From K23-9 sp964460665 (GTDB lineage Bacteria; Planctomycetota; Planctomycetia; Pirellulales; Pirellulaceae): a DNA stretch of 36,642 nucleotides. The stretch is from positions 1 to 36,642 of the forward strand of contig CAYWSL010000029.1 of assembly GCA_964460665.1 (NCBI GenBank). Direction: 5' to 3'. The notes below the pieces were generated by a model, which saw only the letters and a program-made list of their open reading frames with translations, had not been told where the DNA came from and searched no databases. A program made the translations under genes and the position numbers. Below are positions 22,968 to 31,970 of the stretch, piece by piece. The stretch's first letter is position 1, and each line of letters begins with the position of its first letter.

Positions 22968-25019
22968 ATGAACGCTGCAGCTCCTCCAAACGCCTCGACG
23001 GTACCCCCGTCCTCCAGATCGAGTGGTAATGCGCCCGTTCTGAACGCAGGCTCGCAAGCAACCGCTGAGCCTTCGAGCGGTCACCAGAGTTCCCTGCGCA
23101 GTAAGCTTGTGCTTTCGCTGACAGCTCTTTTCGCGACCTTTCTGCTTGTAGCGGAAATCGTGCGTCATTTGCTGATCACGCCCCTCTTTGTCAATCTTGA
23201 AAACGCTTCGGCTCTGCGCGACATGCGGCGTATCAAAGCAGCGATTGCTATTGAGTCAGATCACTTGCGTACGATTGTGGAACAGAGTGCGGCACTGGGT
23301 GCGCCAAATAACTTGATGTCCACAAACTCGTTAGAGCTTTCTACGGATTCGGATGCGTTTCATGGACAGATCAGTTGGCCGATTGTAGGCGTCCAGTGGA
23401 CGGCCATGGTAGGTTCAGATGGTTCATGGAACTGGTTGCACTTTGATGATCAAATCAAGGATCTAAATACTGACGTTCCCGATGGCCAGCAGCTTTTCCC
23501 CGCGATTGTACAGCAAGTCCGGCGCCAAGATTCAACCGCCACCAATGGACTCACTTGCGCCCGCCACCGAGTCGTTTATGCGTATGCAGCGGCGCCAATT
23601 GCGGCCCCATCTGACAGCTCGCAAGACCGCGTTCGCTATCACTTAGTCATTGGCAACGCGATTGACCAACACGCCGTAGGAGCTTTGAAACGACTCACCC
23701 AGGTCGACTTTTCAATCCAAGTCTATCGCGAAGAACGGACTGAACAATCACATGAAATCTGGGCGACGGACGATTCTCTTGTTGTCGTTGAATCACCGCT
23801 GGTCGGATCCGAAGGCGAAATCATGGCGAACTTGTTCGTCCAGATCCCGCGTGAAGTCATGCTGTACTCTCACAAGACAACCGCAATCGCCCGAAAAATT
23901 TTCGTTTTGGGATCGGTTGCCAGCCTGCTTGTGTTGCTGCTGCAATTGCAGCGGATCGTGATTGGACCGCTGGCCAGAATCCGCGAGCACACCGAACGAA
24001 TCGCCGAACAAGGGCTCGACGCCGGTACGCTTGCCATCCCTGGCAACGACGAGATCAGCGACCTTGTCACCGCATTCGACCGCATGCAAGTTCATCTGGC
24101 TGACACACAAAATCGACTCGCCGACGCTTCCCACTCTGCTGGCATGAGCCAAGTGGCGGATACCGTGATTCACAATGTTGGAAACGTGCTCACCAATGTG
24201 AACAGCTTGATCGAAACCGCAACCGATCGGGTGGACGGTCTTCGCGTGAAGCCCCTACAAATCCTAGCTAGCCGTCTTCGTGACGGCCAAGCTGATGCTG
24301 CTTTGCACGCTGCAACCCCAGACTATCTGCATAAATACGCCAACAGTTTAGAAGAAGATCAGACCGAACTAGCCGATCTGCTATCGACGTTAAACGACAA
24401 CGTCCAACACATTCACGGCGTGATTCGAGACCAGCGTCGGCACGCAACCAAAACCATTGTTAGAAATCGCTTTTCCGTCACCGACCTGATTCGCGAAGCA
24501 GTTGGATGCTGCCAATCACGGTTGGACCGAGACAAGATCACCGTCACGATGCCTCCGGCAAGCGATGCTGCCGTCGAAACGGATCGTTCGCTGGTCCTGC
24601 AAATCGTAATCAACCTGATCAGCAATGCACGGCAAGCGATGCGCGAATCTGGCAGCGTCGGGCCAACCCTAGACATTTGGGTGGAACATCGCCAAGACTC
24701 CGCTCAGATTCACTTTCGTGATAACGGCTGCGGAATGGAGGAAGAAGTCTTGGAGCGAATTTTCGAGGCTCACTTCACAACGCGATCGACCGGGTCCGGT
24801 TTGGGCCTGCACTTCTGTGCAATCACACTGAAGCGACTGGGCGGATCAATCTCGGTTCACAGCGATGGTATCGATCAAGGATCTACCTTTGTGATCGAGC
24901 TTCCACTCGCCAAGAGTCAAGCCAACTCGGCCAAGCCAACGGCCAACCACAATCTACCTATCACCCACGAAACTCACGCTTTCGCTATGCAACCTGTTGC
25001 ACTTGAGGCCCGTTCATGA
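22968..25019 (+). CDS. membrane sensor histidine kinase with HAMP domain
   Basis: The protein has 683 residues. A cytosolic Pro/Ser-rich N-terminus (1-42) is followed by a transmembrane segment (46-70). An extracytoplasmic sensor domain of about 230 residues comes next, perhaps CHASE4-like, then a second membrane segment (about 309-327) and HAMP (330-380). The putative phospho-acceptor is H402 in VIHNVGNVLTNVNSLI, a variant of the usual H-box that I associate with kinases of this HNxGN type. The ATPase domain shows N553 in NLISNARQAM, DNGCGM (585-590) and GSGLGL (609-614). It should autophosphorylate and pass phosphate to the adjacent receiver protein, whose start overlaps its stop by four bases. 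The ligand and the exact sensor family are unknown. Confidence 0.93.
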   Translation: MNAAAPPNASTVPPSSRSSGNAPVLNAGSQATAEPSSGHQSSLRSKLVLSLTALFATFLLVAEIVRHLLITPLFVNLENASALRDMRRIKAAIAIESDHLRTIVEQSAALGAPNNLMSTNSLELSTDSDAFHGQISWPIVGVQWTAMVGSDGSWNWLHFDDQIKDLNTDVPDGQQLFPAIVQQVRRQDSTATNGLTCARHRVVYAYAAAPIAAPSDSSQDRVRYHLVIGNAIDQHAVGALKRLTQVDFSIQVYREERTEQSHEIWATDDSLVVVESPLVGSEGEIMANLFVQIPREVMLYSHKTTAIARKIFVLGSVASLLVLLLQLQRIVIGPLARIREHTERIAEQGLDAGTLAIPGNDEISDLVTAFDRMQVHLADTQNRLADASHSAGMSQVADTVIHNVGNVLTNVNSLIETATDRVDGLRVKPLQILASRLRDGQADAALHAATPDYLHKYANSLEEDQTELADLLSTLNDNVQHIHGVIRDQRRHATKTIVRNRFSVTDLIREAVGCCQSRLDRDKITVTMPPASDAAVETDRSLVLQIVINLISNARQAMRESGSVGPTLDIWVEHRQDSAQIHFRDNGCGMEEEVLERIFEAHFTTRSTGSGLGLHFCAITLKRLGGSISVHSDGIDQGSTFVIELPLAKSQANSAKPTANHNLPITHETHAFAMQPVALEARS

Positions 25020-27025
25020 TTGTTCCTACCAGCGTTATGCGGCGCGTATTGATCATCGACGATCAACAACACATACACGACACGTTCGATCGTGTTTTTG
25101 CGGATTCTCGCAAACCGAGCGACGAAGCACTCACTGACTTCGAGACAATGTTCCTGGGTCAGGAATCTGCTTCAGATGCCGCCTCGGCAGATCACACGAA
25201 ACCATCGTACGCACTGACACACGCTCATAGCGGCGAAGAAGGTTTGCGTTGCGTCGAAGAAGCCTTGCAAAACGAGCAACCTTTCAGCGTTGCCTTTGTC
25301 GACATGCGCATGCCCAATGGAATAGACGGCCTGGAAACGACTGAAAAGCTTTGGCAAATCGACCCCAACCTTCAAGTCGTCGTGTGCACCGCACACAGTG
25401 ATCATACGTGGGACGATGTTCTTAATCGGCTTGGCTACAACGATCGGCTATTGCTCTTAAAAAAGCCCTTTGAACGCGATGAAGCACGACAACTCGCGCT
25501 CGCACTAAGTGAAAAGTTCCACCTAGCAGAACAGCAAAAGCGCCAAGTCGAAGATTTAGAAAACGAGGTATCACGTCGACAACTTGCCGAAGAAGAAATG
25601 CGCGCGATGGCGCACCGCGATGCGCTCACGTCGCTTCCCAACCGCCCGTTCTTGCTACAACACTTGGAATCGATGCTGGCATCGGCCGATCGCGGCGAGC
25701 ACCACGACGCTTTGCTTTTCCTGGACTTGGACAATTTCAAAATCATCAACGACTCGTTGGGGCACGATGCGGGTGACGACCTTTTGAACCAAGTCGGAAA
25801 ACGCTTGAAAGAATGCGTCCGTCATCGTCCATCTGAAAACGGTGGCAGTCGTGACAAGACAGTCCGGTTGGGCGGAGACGAATTCGTTGTTTTGCTGGAA
25901 CAGATGCCCGAGCGAGAAGACGTGTTTGTTGTGGCCAAACGGATCGTACAACGCATTTCCGAACCGTTCCAGATTGGCGACCGACTTGTCAACGTTGGCA
26001 CCAGCGTAGGCGTGGCATTCATCGACAGTTCCGTCGCGGACGCGCACGCAGCGATGCGAAACGCCGACACGGCAATGTACCGCGCCAAACATTCTGGCAA
26101 GGGTCAGATCGCGGTCTTCGATCAAACGATGCACGATGCCATGCTGGCACGGCACAATCTGGAAAACCAACTCCGATTGGCACTGCAGGATGAAACGTTC
26201 GAACTGCACTACCAACCCATCATCAACTTGTCCGAAGCCGCCGTTTGCGGCGTCGAAGTGCTGCTTCGCTGGCGCCTGGAAGATGGTAGCTACGTATCGC
26301 CGATCGAGCTCATTACCATCGCAGAAGAAATCGGCATCATTTCGCAATTAGGCGAATGGGTGCTGGAAACAGCAATGTGTGAATTCGGTCAAATGTTGGC
26401 ATCGGTACCCGAAACGACCAACCGCAACATCTACCTTGGAGTCAATGTCTCGCGAAGGCAGCTAGGCGACCCGTTCTTTACGGATCGATTGATCAATCTA
26501 ATCGAGAAAACCAATTTTGATCGGAAGCTGCTGAAGATCGAAATGAACGAAGATGGTGATCCAAGAAGCAACGATCGGTCAATCGAAACAATGTGGTTGC
26601 TGCATCAAGCAGACATTGGAATTCATGTCGATGACTTTGGCAAAGGAAAATCGTCGCTGAACTGTTTCCAGTCTTACCCAATCGAATTGGTCAAAATCGA
26701 CCGCAGCTTTACCGCGTCCATCGCGATGGAACACGGTCACGCCGTGATCACTCAAGCCATCGTCCAACTTGCCCATCAACTCAACGCCAGTATCGTTTGC
26801 GAAGGCGTTGAGTCGGAAAGACAGCTACAACTGCTGCGTGATTGGAACTGCGATAGCGCACAAGGATACTTGTTTGCACCAGCACTCGGAATCGACGAGC
26901 TAAAGGCACTGATTCTGGATCCGTCGCAAAGTGAAGGAATTCGTTTGCTACAAAAGACCGCCAAACCCAATTTGATCGGTCCCGTTAGCCCCGCCGTCAA
27001 CGACATGCCATCGCAGATGAACTAG
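25016..27025 (+). CDS. response regulator with receiver, GGDEF and EAL domains
   Basis: The protein has 669 residues. The receiver (about 9-165) has the acidic pair D15/D16, phospho-acceptor D96 in AFVDMRMP and a Lys at 149/150. It carries an unusual insert of about 35 residues after the first helix (about 31-66). A coiled-coil linker (165-197) leads to a GGDEF domain with an intact RLGGDEF (286-290), but no RxxD inhibitory site before it (G277 where Arg would be). The EAL domain has EVLLRW (E414), N477 in NVSR, E512, D539/D540, K560 in KIDRS and E596 in CEGVES, so phosphodiesterase activity remains possible despite EVL for EAL. It would make and/or break cyclic-di-GMP under control of the kinase whose stop overlaps its start (ATGA). 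Confidence 0.95.
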   Translation: MIVPTSVMRRVLIIDDQQHIHDTFDRVFADSRKPSDEALTDFETMFLGQESASDAASADHTKPSYALTHAHSGEEGLRCVEEALQNEQPFSVAFVDMRMPNGIDGLETTEKLWQIDPNLQVVVCTAHSDHTWDDVLNRLGYNDRLLLLKKPFERDEARQLALALSEKFHLAEQQKRQVEDLENEVSRRQLAEEEMRAMAHRDALTSLPNRPFLLQHLESMLASADRGEHHDALLFLDLDNFKIINDSLGHDAGDDLLNQVGKRLKECVRHRPSENGGSRDKTVRLGGDEFVVLLEQMPEREDVFVVAKRIVQRISEPFQIGDRLVNVGTSVGVAFIDSSVADAHAAMRNADTAMYRAKHSGKGQIAVFDQTMHDAMLARHNLENQLRLALQDETFELHYQPIINLSEAAVCGVEVLLRWRLEDGSYVSPIELITIAEEIGIISQLGEWVLETAMCEFGQMLASVPETTNRNIYLGVNVSRRQLGDPFFTDRLINLIEKTNFDRKLLKIEMNEDGDPRSNDRSIETMWLLHQADIGIHVDDFGKGKSSLNCFQSYPIELVKIDRSFTASIAMEHGHAVITQAIVQLAHQLNASIVCEGVESERQLQLLRDWNCDSAQGYLFAPALGIDELKALILDPSQSEGIRLLQKTAKPNLIGPVSPAVNDMPSQMN

Positions 27026-27087
27026 TGCTTCAACCACATTTTACTTCCGGGTTGACGACGCGTCAGTCTTGGTTGTCGAAGGCGTTG

Positions 27088-29613
27088 CTACAAAATCGCC
27101 AACGGATTCCGTTTGGTTTCCAGTGTCCCACGGGTCACGCCTAGGCGATTGGTTGCGTTCAGTTTTTGCCAGACTTCGGCGCCGCTGATTTGCCCCGAAA
27201 GCAATCTGCGATAAACATCGATCGTTTGCTTTGTTTCGTCTGCGTCGTGCTCTAGTAACTCCAGACGAAACCAACGAATCCCGGACTGACGCAAATCGCT
27301 CACCGTCTCGGCGCCACTTTGTGGCACTGCGTTGTACAACGTATTTCGGCATGCCACGTCGGCTTGAAGCGTGTGCTCTGCGCCCACGCGATCTCGCAAC
27401 TGCACCACATGTCGATCGCACGGTCGACCGCAGTTGGTTTTGTTGGTGCCAGGAGAAATCACCGCACAAAACACACAGTGCTCCATATGAAACATCGGCA
27501 TGTGTTGGTGAATCACCACTTCCAACCACTCACTTGGAATCGCACCAACCAAGTCCGACAATTGGTCTCGATTCAAATCGTAAGACGCCGTCACTCGCGT
27601 GGCGCCCAACGAACGGATCCAATCGGCTGATCGATGATTGGCCACGTTCAACGAAAAGTCGGCAATGGTTGGAACCCCCGATTCTCGAAAGAACGCTAGT
27701 GTTGCTAAGTTCCTAGCAAGAATCCAATCAGGCTCGTGACGCAACAACACTTTCGCCAGCCCCATTTCGCCTGGCTTCTGTACTCGTACGGTTGCGATAC
27801 CGATCGATTTGTTGCCGGCCCGAGCAATCTTGACCGCTTCGCCGTATTCGCGAACGTCGTGCAAGTCGGTATAAATCAAATCAACATCGGTTTCCGCGGC
27901 CGCCACCACTTGCGATAGCGTTCGACACAGCACGGCCAATTGCGTCGCGGCTGCTTGTGTGGCCGAGGTTTCTACCGGTGACTCGATCGGCTTGAGCAAC
28001 TCACGCCCAGCCTGGACACTGATACTCCGCGGCGGTGGCTGTTGCAATTTGTTTCCCAAAGCGGCCGCCAAGTCCCGCCGAATTTGATTCAACATCCCGA
28101 CCGGAACCATTGGTCCGCCAGAAATCGTTGCTTGAAAGCCGCGCAACTGGAATGGCGTGCCACCAAACCGCTGCAACTTGCTCTTCAATGCCTTTTCGTC
28201 GGCCGGATGCTTCCTGGCCGCTTCCAATGGCAGTTCGCCGACCACGTTCGCTGAAATCCCATTGGAAAGGGTGCCGCTTAAACGTAGTGGCTCGCCCGTC
28301 TTTGCTGTGACCTGCAAATCGATGTCGCGTCGTTGCACGGGATCGGCAACATCGAAACTCTGCCGCAGCCGCTTATTCAGTTTGGGGTCGTCGTTTTTGA
28401 AAACTGTCGCATCCAGTTCGACCTTGGACCAATCAATCTCGCCACGTCCAAACCCAATCCACACAACTTGGCCAGCTTCCAGCGTCTTTGCTCGGTTGCC
28501 GATTTGGTCTTCCAAGGAATAGATGCGTCCGCCCTGAACCCCGCCACCTTCGGCAGCGGGAATCGCCAAGCCATCGCCCAATGCGACCGGGGCGTCGATC
28601 CACAATTTGATTCGCTCTCGATCCTTTTCGATGATCGACCCAAGTTCGATGCCGCGTTTGGCGGACTGCAGTCCTGGCACCAAACGTTTGTGATCATTGC
28701 CCTCGATCCACCCTGGCGAAAATCCTCGCGAAAAAGAGAGTTCCATTTCTCGCTTCGCATCGTCGCTAACCGTGACGATGCCTTCTCGCTGCGCCTGATC
28801 GATGGCGCGGCGGTAGTGTCCCGTGATGTTGGCGACGTATTCAGGGGTTTTCAATCGCCCTTCGACTTTCAGTGACACGACACCCGCTTCGATCAAGTCT
28901 GGGATCGCAGCGTAACCGGCAAGATCCTGCGGGCTAAGCAAGTATCGTACTTGTCCCAGGTCGCGATCCTTTTCATCAACGATCAACTCGTATGGCAGTC
29001 GACAAGCTTGAGCGCACTGTCCCCGATTCGCACTACGGCCGCCCAGAGATTCGCTGGTCAAGCACTGGCCTGAGTATGCGACGCAAAGTGCGCCGTGAAT
29101 GAACACCTCCAATGGCATGTCAGTGTTGGCCGATATCTTGCTGATCTCGCCGACTGACAATTCTCGGGCCAACACGACGCGCGACAATCCCAGTTCTCTG
29201 GCGACCTCGATCGTCTCGGCACTCGTCAAACTCATTTGCGTCGAAGCGTGAATCTCCAGATCCGGGCAAACCGTCTTAGCGATCTTCGCGACACCAAAGT
29301 CCTGCACCAAGATCGCGTCGACACCCGCAGTTGCAACAGCCTCGATCACATCGATCAAATTGCCAAGCTCCGACGGGAACGCAAGTGTGTTCATCGTCAC
29401 GTAGCCGCGCACATCTCGCATCCGCAACATTTGCATCAGATCAGGAAGCTCTTCTAATCCGAAATTCTGCGCACGATAGCGAGCGTTGAAACCGCAATCC
29501 AAACCGAAGTAAATCGCATTGGCACCGTTCTCGACAGCGGCACGAGCGCACTCCCAGTCGCCAGCCGGGCTCAGCAGTTCAATCGCTGGCGATTCGCTTT
29601 GGGGGGTCTTCAT
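27088..29613 (-). CDS. U32 family protein (RlhA/YhbU-like) with DUF3656, extended form
   Basis: The protein has 841 residues. It has the U32 signature EVFIHGALCVAYSGQCLTS with a Cys cluster at C177, C184, C200 and C204. A following DUF3656-like region (about 340-530) and a second U32-like half contain another cluster in MEHCVFCAVISPG...NCGRPC (C713, C716, C728, C732). The family was once annotated as peptidase or collagenase. E. coli RlhA instead introduces 5-hydroxycytidine at C2501 of 23S rRNA, while other members act with iron-sulfur clusters in tRNA or ubiquinone hydroxylation. RNA hydroxylation is the most likely role here. The protein is about 190 residues longer than E. coli RlhA (about 650 residues). 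It converges with the GGDEF/EAL gene, with a weak hairpin at 27053-27065 between them. Confidence 0.9.
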   Translation of the reverse strand: MKTPQSESPAIELLSPAGDWECARAAVENGANAIYFGLDCGFNARYRAQNFGLEELPDLMQMLRMRDVRGYVTMNTLAFPSELGNLIDVIEAVATAGVDAILVQDFGVAKIAKTVCPDLEIHASTQMSLTSAETIEVARELGLSRVVLARELSVGEISKISANTDMPLEVFIHGALCVAYSGQCLTSESLGGRSANRGQCAQACRLPYELIVDEKDRDLGQVRYLLSPQDLAGYAAIPDLIEAGVVSLKVEGRLKTPEYVANITGHYRRAIDQAQREGIVTVSDDAKREMELSFSRGFSPGWIEGNDHKRLVPGLQSAKRGIELGSIIEKDRERIKLWIDAPVALGDGLAIPAAEGGGVQGGRIYSLEDQIGNRAKTLEAGQVVWIGFGRGEIDWSKVELDATVFKNDDPKLNKRLRQSFDVADPVQRRDIDLQVTAKTGEPLRLSGTLSNGISANVVGELPLEAARKHPADEKALKSKLQRFGGTPFQLRGFQATISGGPMVPVGMLNQIRRDLAAALGNKLQQPPPRSISVQAGRELLKPIESPVETSATQAAATQLAVLCRTLSQVVAAAETDVDLIYTDLHDVREYGEAVKIARAGNKSIGIATVRVQKPGEMGLAKVLLRHEPDWILARNLATLAFFRESGVPTIADFSLNVANHRSADWIRSLGATRVTASYDLNRDQLSDLVGAIPSEWLEVVIHQHMPMFHMEHCVFCAVISPGTNKTNCGRPCDRHVVQLRDRVGAEHTLQADVACRNTLYNAVPQSGAETVSDLRQSGIRWFRLELLEHDADETKQTIDVYRRLLSGQISGAEVWQKLNATNRLGVTRGTLETKRNPLAIL

Positions 29614-29667
29614 TCAGGGAGACTATTCTTATTGGGGCATTCGTCATCTGACGGCCGCGGGCCAAAT

Positions 29668-30543
29668 TCACTTGGGCGCAACAGGCGTCAGCTCTAGTGA
29701 GAGTCGAAGCTTTGCAGCCTTTTTCGTCAAACCGGAACGCTGGAATTTTTCGATCATTAGCTCCGTTGGCCCCGTTTGCAGAACCATTGGTAAGGCATCC
29801 AGCTTCTTTTGCCAAGCATTCGCATTCTGAACAACCTCGGGTGGTGGGGCCAGCTGCCAGCTAAGCACTTCGGCCAATCGAGCCACCACTGGCCGCTTTG
29901 AATCGACGGCCAAAGCCTCCAAAACCGGCTTCGCTGATCGGCGGTCCGGTGTCCCAAGCAGCCAACTGGCAGCCACCAGTCGCACCGCTGAGGATGGATC
30001 CGACAGTCTACTTTGCGCGGTCTGTGCCTGCGTAGCGGATTTCACCTTGCCGTTCCAATCGATCGGCAATGTTGCAACAACCAACCCTGGCAGCGGGTTC
30101 TGGTCCAACTGCGAAACCAGCTCTAGCGCGATCTTCGGCTGGGCTCCCAACCAAGCCGCCTTGGCAGCCTGCATCGAAATCCACTGTTGGCGCCAAACCG
30201 GTGGGCGATCAGCCAAAGAATCGATGAAAGGCCGCAGCGACTGTGCATATTGGCCATCAGTAAAAAGCTTCAGTGCCGCCGTCTCCTTTTCGGATCGCTT
30301 CTCTGGTTCGATCCAGAGCACACGATAAGCCGCGAACGTCGAAGAGACTTCGTCGCCCCGGACAACAACCAGTAGTTGCCGTGCATCAAACTGTTCGATT
30401 TTTCCGTCGATCACTTTCACGGCGCGCGGATACCAATCACTTTCCGCTTCCGTTAGACGCGGCGGCGCAAGCCAAATCTGATCTGCCCACGCAGTGCAAT
30501 CCAGCGTCCCTATCGACAGCACCAATAGCATGTACCGGATCAC
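29668..30543 (-). CDS. exported protein of unknown function, paired with a VWA gene
   Basis: The protein has 291 residues. A signal peptide is visible (MIRYMLLVLSIGTLDCTAWA, cut before DQIW). The mature part is rich in Ala, Leu and charged residues, and its C-terminal half looks helical and repetitive, HEAT- or TPR-like (for example SSAVRLVAASWLLGT then SAKPVLEALAVDSKRPVVARLAEVLSW). An early segment refers to a beta-rich SHD-like fold (AVKVIDGKIEQFDARQLLVVVRG). No catalytic motif or named family is recognised. Its ATG overlaps the stop of the upstream VWA gene by four bases, so the two are likely co-translated and may act together at the cell envelope. Confidence 0.8.
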   Translation of the reverse strand: MIRYMLLVLSIGTLDCTAWADQIWLAPPRLTEAESDWYPRAVKVIDGKIEQFDARQLLVVVRGDEVSSTFAAYRVLWIEPEKRSEKETAALKLFTDGQYAQSLRPFIDSLADRPPVWRQQWISMQAAKAAWLGAQPKIALELVSQLDQNPLPGLVVATLPIDWNGKVKSATQAQTAQSRLSDPSSAVRLVAASWLLGTPDRRSAKPVLEALAVDSKRPVVARLAEVLSWQLAPPPEVVQNANAWQKKLDALPMVLQTGPTELMIEKFQRSGLTKKAAKLRLSLELTPVAPK

Positions 30544-31664
30544 GGTTTGTCCTCTTCCTTCACCGAATCACGCTGGGCGGCAGCCGGGCCGAGCCCCAAA
30601 CTGCGCACGTCAACGTAGCGATACTCACCACGATTCTGCGCGGCAAGATCTCTTAAGAAGCTGTCAACCGGTTCGACCGGTTCGGGACCAAACTCGATGG
30701 CGTGAATCGTTGTTCCGCCCTTCAACGCCCGGCGCTTAATCTCTGCCAGCTCGCCTGCCGACAATCTGGGAATGCGAGCGTCTGTCAAAAAGAAGATCAC
30801 ATCAGGCGACATCCGAAGTGCTAACTTCAAAGCGATCGCGTGTTTCGTTCCGCCGAACGCCGATACAGAGTTGACGTACCGTTCCGCCAGCAACAGATTG
30901 GAACGTTCGCCGCTAACCAATTGCAACGGCATTCCCGAAGGTTGAAATGGCTTCGCTTTGTCGTTGTAAAAAATGATTTGAAAACGCTGTCGTTCGCCCA
31001 GCGTTTTCAAACTACGAATCATCTCCATCTTGGCAGATCGAAGTGGCCGACCGTTGTAGCCGTTCATGCTGTCACTGCGATCAAACACATAGATGAACCG
31101 CGAACCACTACCAGAGACTCCGAACACGTTGGTCGTCGCGTCTTCACCCGTTTGATCAGAATTCGACGCGCGGCCGTTGCCAAAGTCACCGTCGCCCATC
31201 GTTGACTCGCCGGCCAAGCCGGTGCCGCTAACGGGCGAAGGCGTCGCCTCCATTGCTTGCAACACGCCCGCTAAATCGATTGGCGGCGATAGGTCCGCCG
31301 GCGGGGCAGCCGAAGACTGTGCAGAACTTGCCGTCGCATCGGACGAATCGGCTTGCTCCTGCGCAACCACATCCTCCGCATCGACATATCGGTCACGATC
31401 GGGCATCTGGTGAACGATCGCGATTCCGATCGGGCGGTCGACTTCGCCGCCGGTGCCGCGCGGCGCGGTCGTCCACAAAATGCCGACGGTAATCAACAAA
31501 AGTGCATGCAAAACAACGGACATCAACAGCGCTGGTGCCACACGATGCGGAACATCGACATCTAGATTTTGCGGCGTTTCACGCGTCGGCCGGGTGCTGG
31601 TCCGACTGGGATCTCGTGCACGTGGCTGTTGCGAACCGGCTTGTTTTCTGTCAGAACCAGCCAT
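30540..31664 (-). CDS. membrane-anchored VWA-domain protein
   Basis: I chose ATG at 31662-31664 (374 residues). The open frame extends 52 codons further, but that part lacks protein-like composition. The ribosome-binding site is weak either way. A short basic N-terminus precedes one transmembrane segment (about 45-65). A low-complexity acidic/Ala/Ser linker (about 90-185) leads to a von Willebrand factor A domain (189-350). It has a complete metal-ion-dependent adhesion site: DRSDS (195-199), T273 in GGT and D295 in FLTDARI. VWA domains bind protein partners through a metal ion. It forms a two-gene unit with the exported protein downstream (ATGA overlap) and is divergent from metK. Confidence 0.88.
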   Translation of the reverse strand: MAGSDRKQAGSQQPRARDPSRTSTRPTRETPQNLDVDVPHRVAPALLMSVVLHALLLITVGILWTTAPRGTGGEVDRPIGIAIVHQMPDRDRYVDAEDVVAQEQADSSDATASSAQSSAAPPADLSPPIDLAGVLQAMEATPSPVSGTGLAGESTMGDGDFGNGRASNSDQTGEDATTNVFGVSGSGSRFIYVFDRSDSMNGYNGRPLRSAKMEMIRSLKTLGERQRFQIIFYNDKAKPFQPSGMPLQLVSGERSNLLLAERYVNSVSAFGGTKHAIALKLALRMSPDVIFFLTDARIPRLSAGELAEIKRRALKGGTTIHAIEFGPEPVEPVDSFLRDLAAQNRGEYRYVDVRSLGLGPAAAQRDSVKEEDKP

Positions 31665-31970
31665 CAGTAAGTCATCAGCCACGCTATTTACGGGTTTTTG
31701 GGGCCCCAGGGCGCAGTAAGTCGACGAAGGGCATATTCTTATCGGATCCTTCTCAAGACGCCGCCAGCTAACTAATCTTATCGCTTCACAAAATCTGAAG
31801 CGACCGAGATGTTTCATCAACCTTTGCGAATTGAAACAATAGGTGCTTTAGGGGAATCCTGACGAACATCTTACTCTGCCACGTTATCGCGAACGAAGAA
31901 AACTTCATCCGCTGGCAATGCAGAAGACGATCTGTCTAAAGACCGTACTACTCCAATCTAACGAATCGAA
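31665..31970. other. divergent intergenic region between the VWA gene and metK
   Basis: This 306-base stretch separates the divergent VWA and metK starts. It includes the possible N-terminal extension of the VWA frame. I see no SAM-I, SAM-II or other known SAM-riboswitch consensus before metK, no T-rich terminator stem, and no convincing sigma-70 pair. No Shine-Dalgarno sequence precedes the metK ATG. Confidence 0.5.

Noticed and set aside
25655..26347. 230-residue open frame on the minus strand
   Set aside because: Lies inside the GGDEF/EAL gene on the opposite strand and resembles no known protein.
31821..31970. Possible SAM riboswitch upstream of metK
   Set aside because: No SAM-I/II/III-like helices or conserved cores could be found by eye; the leader has no terminator-antiterminator pair.
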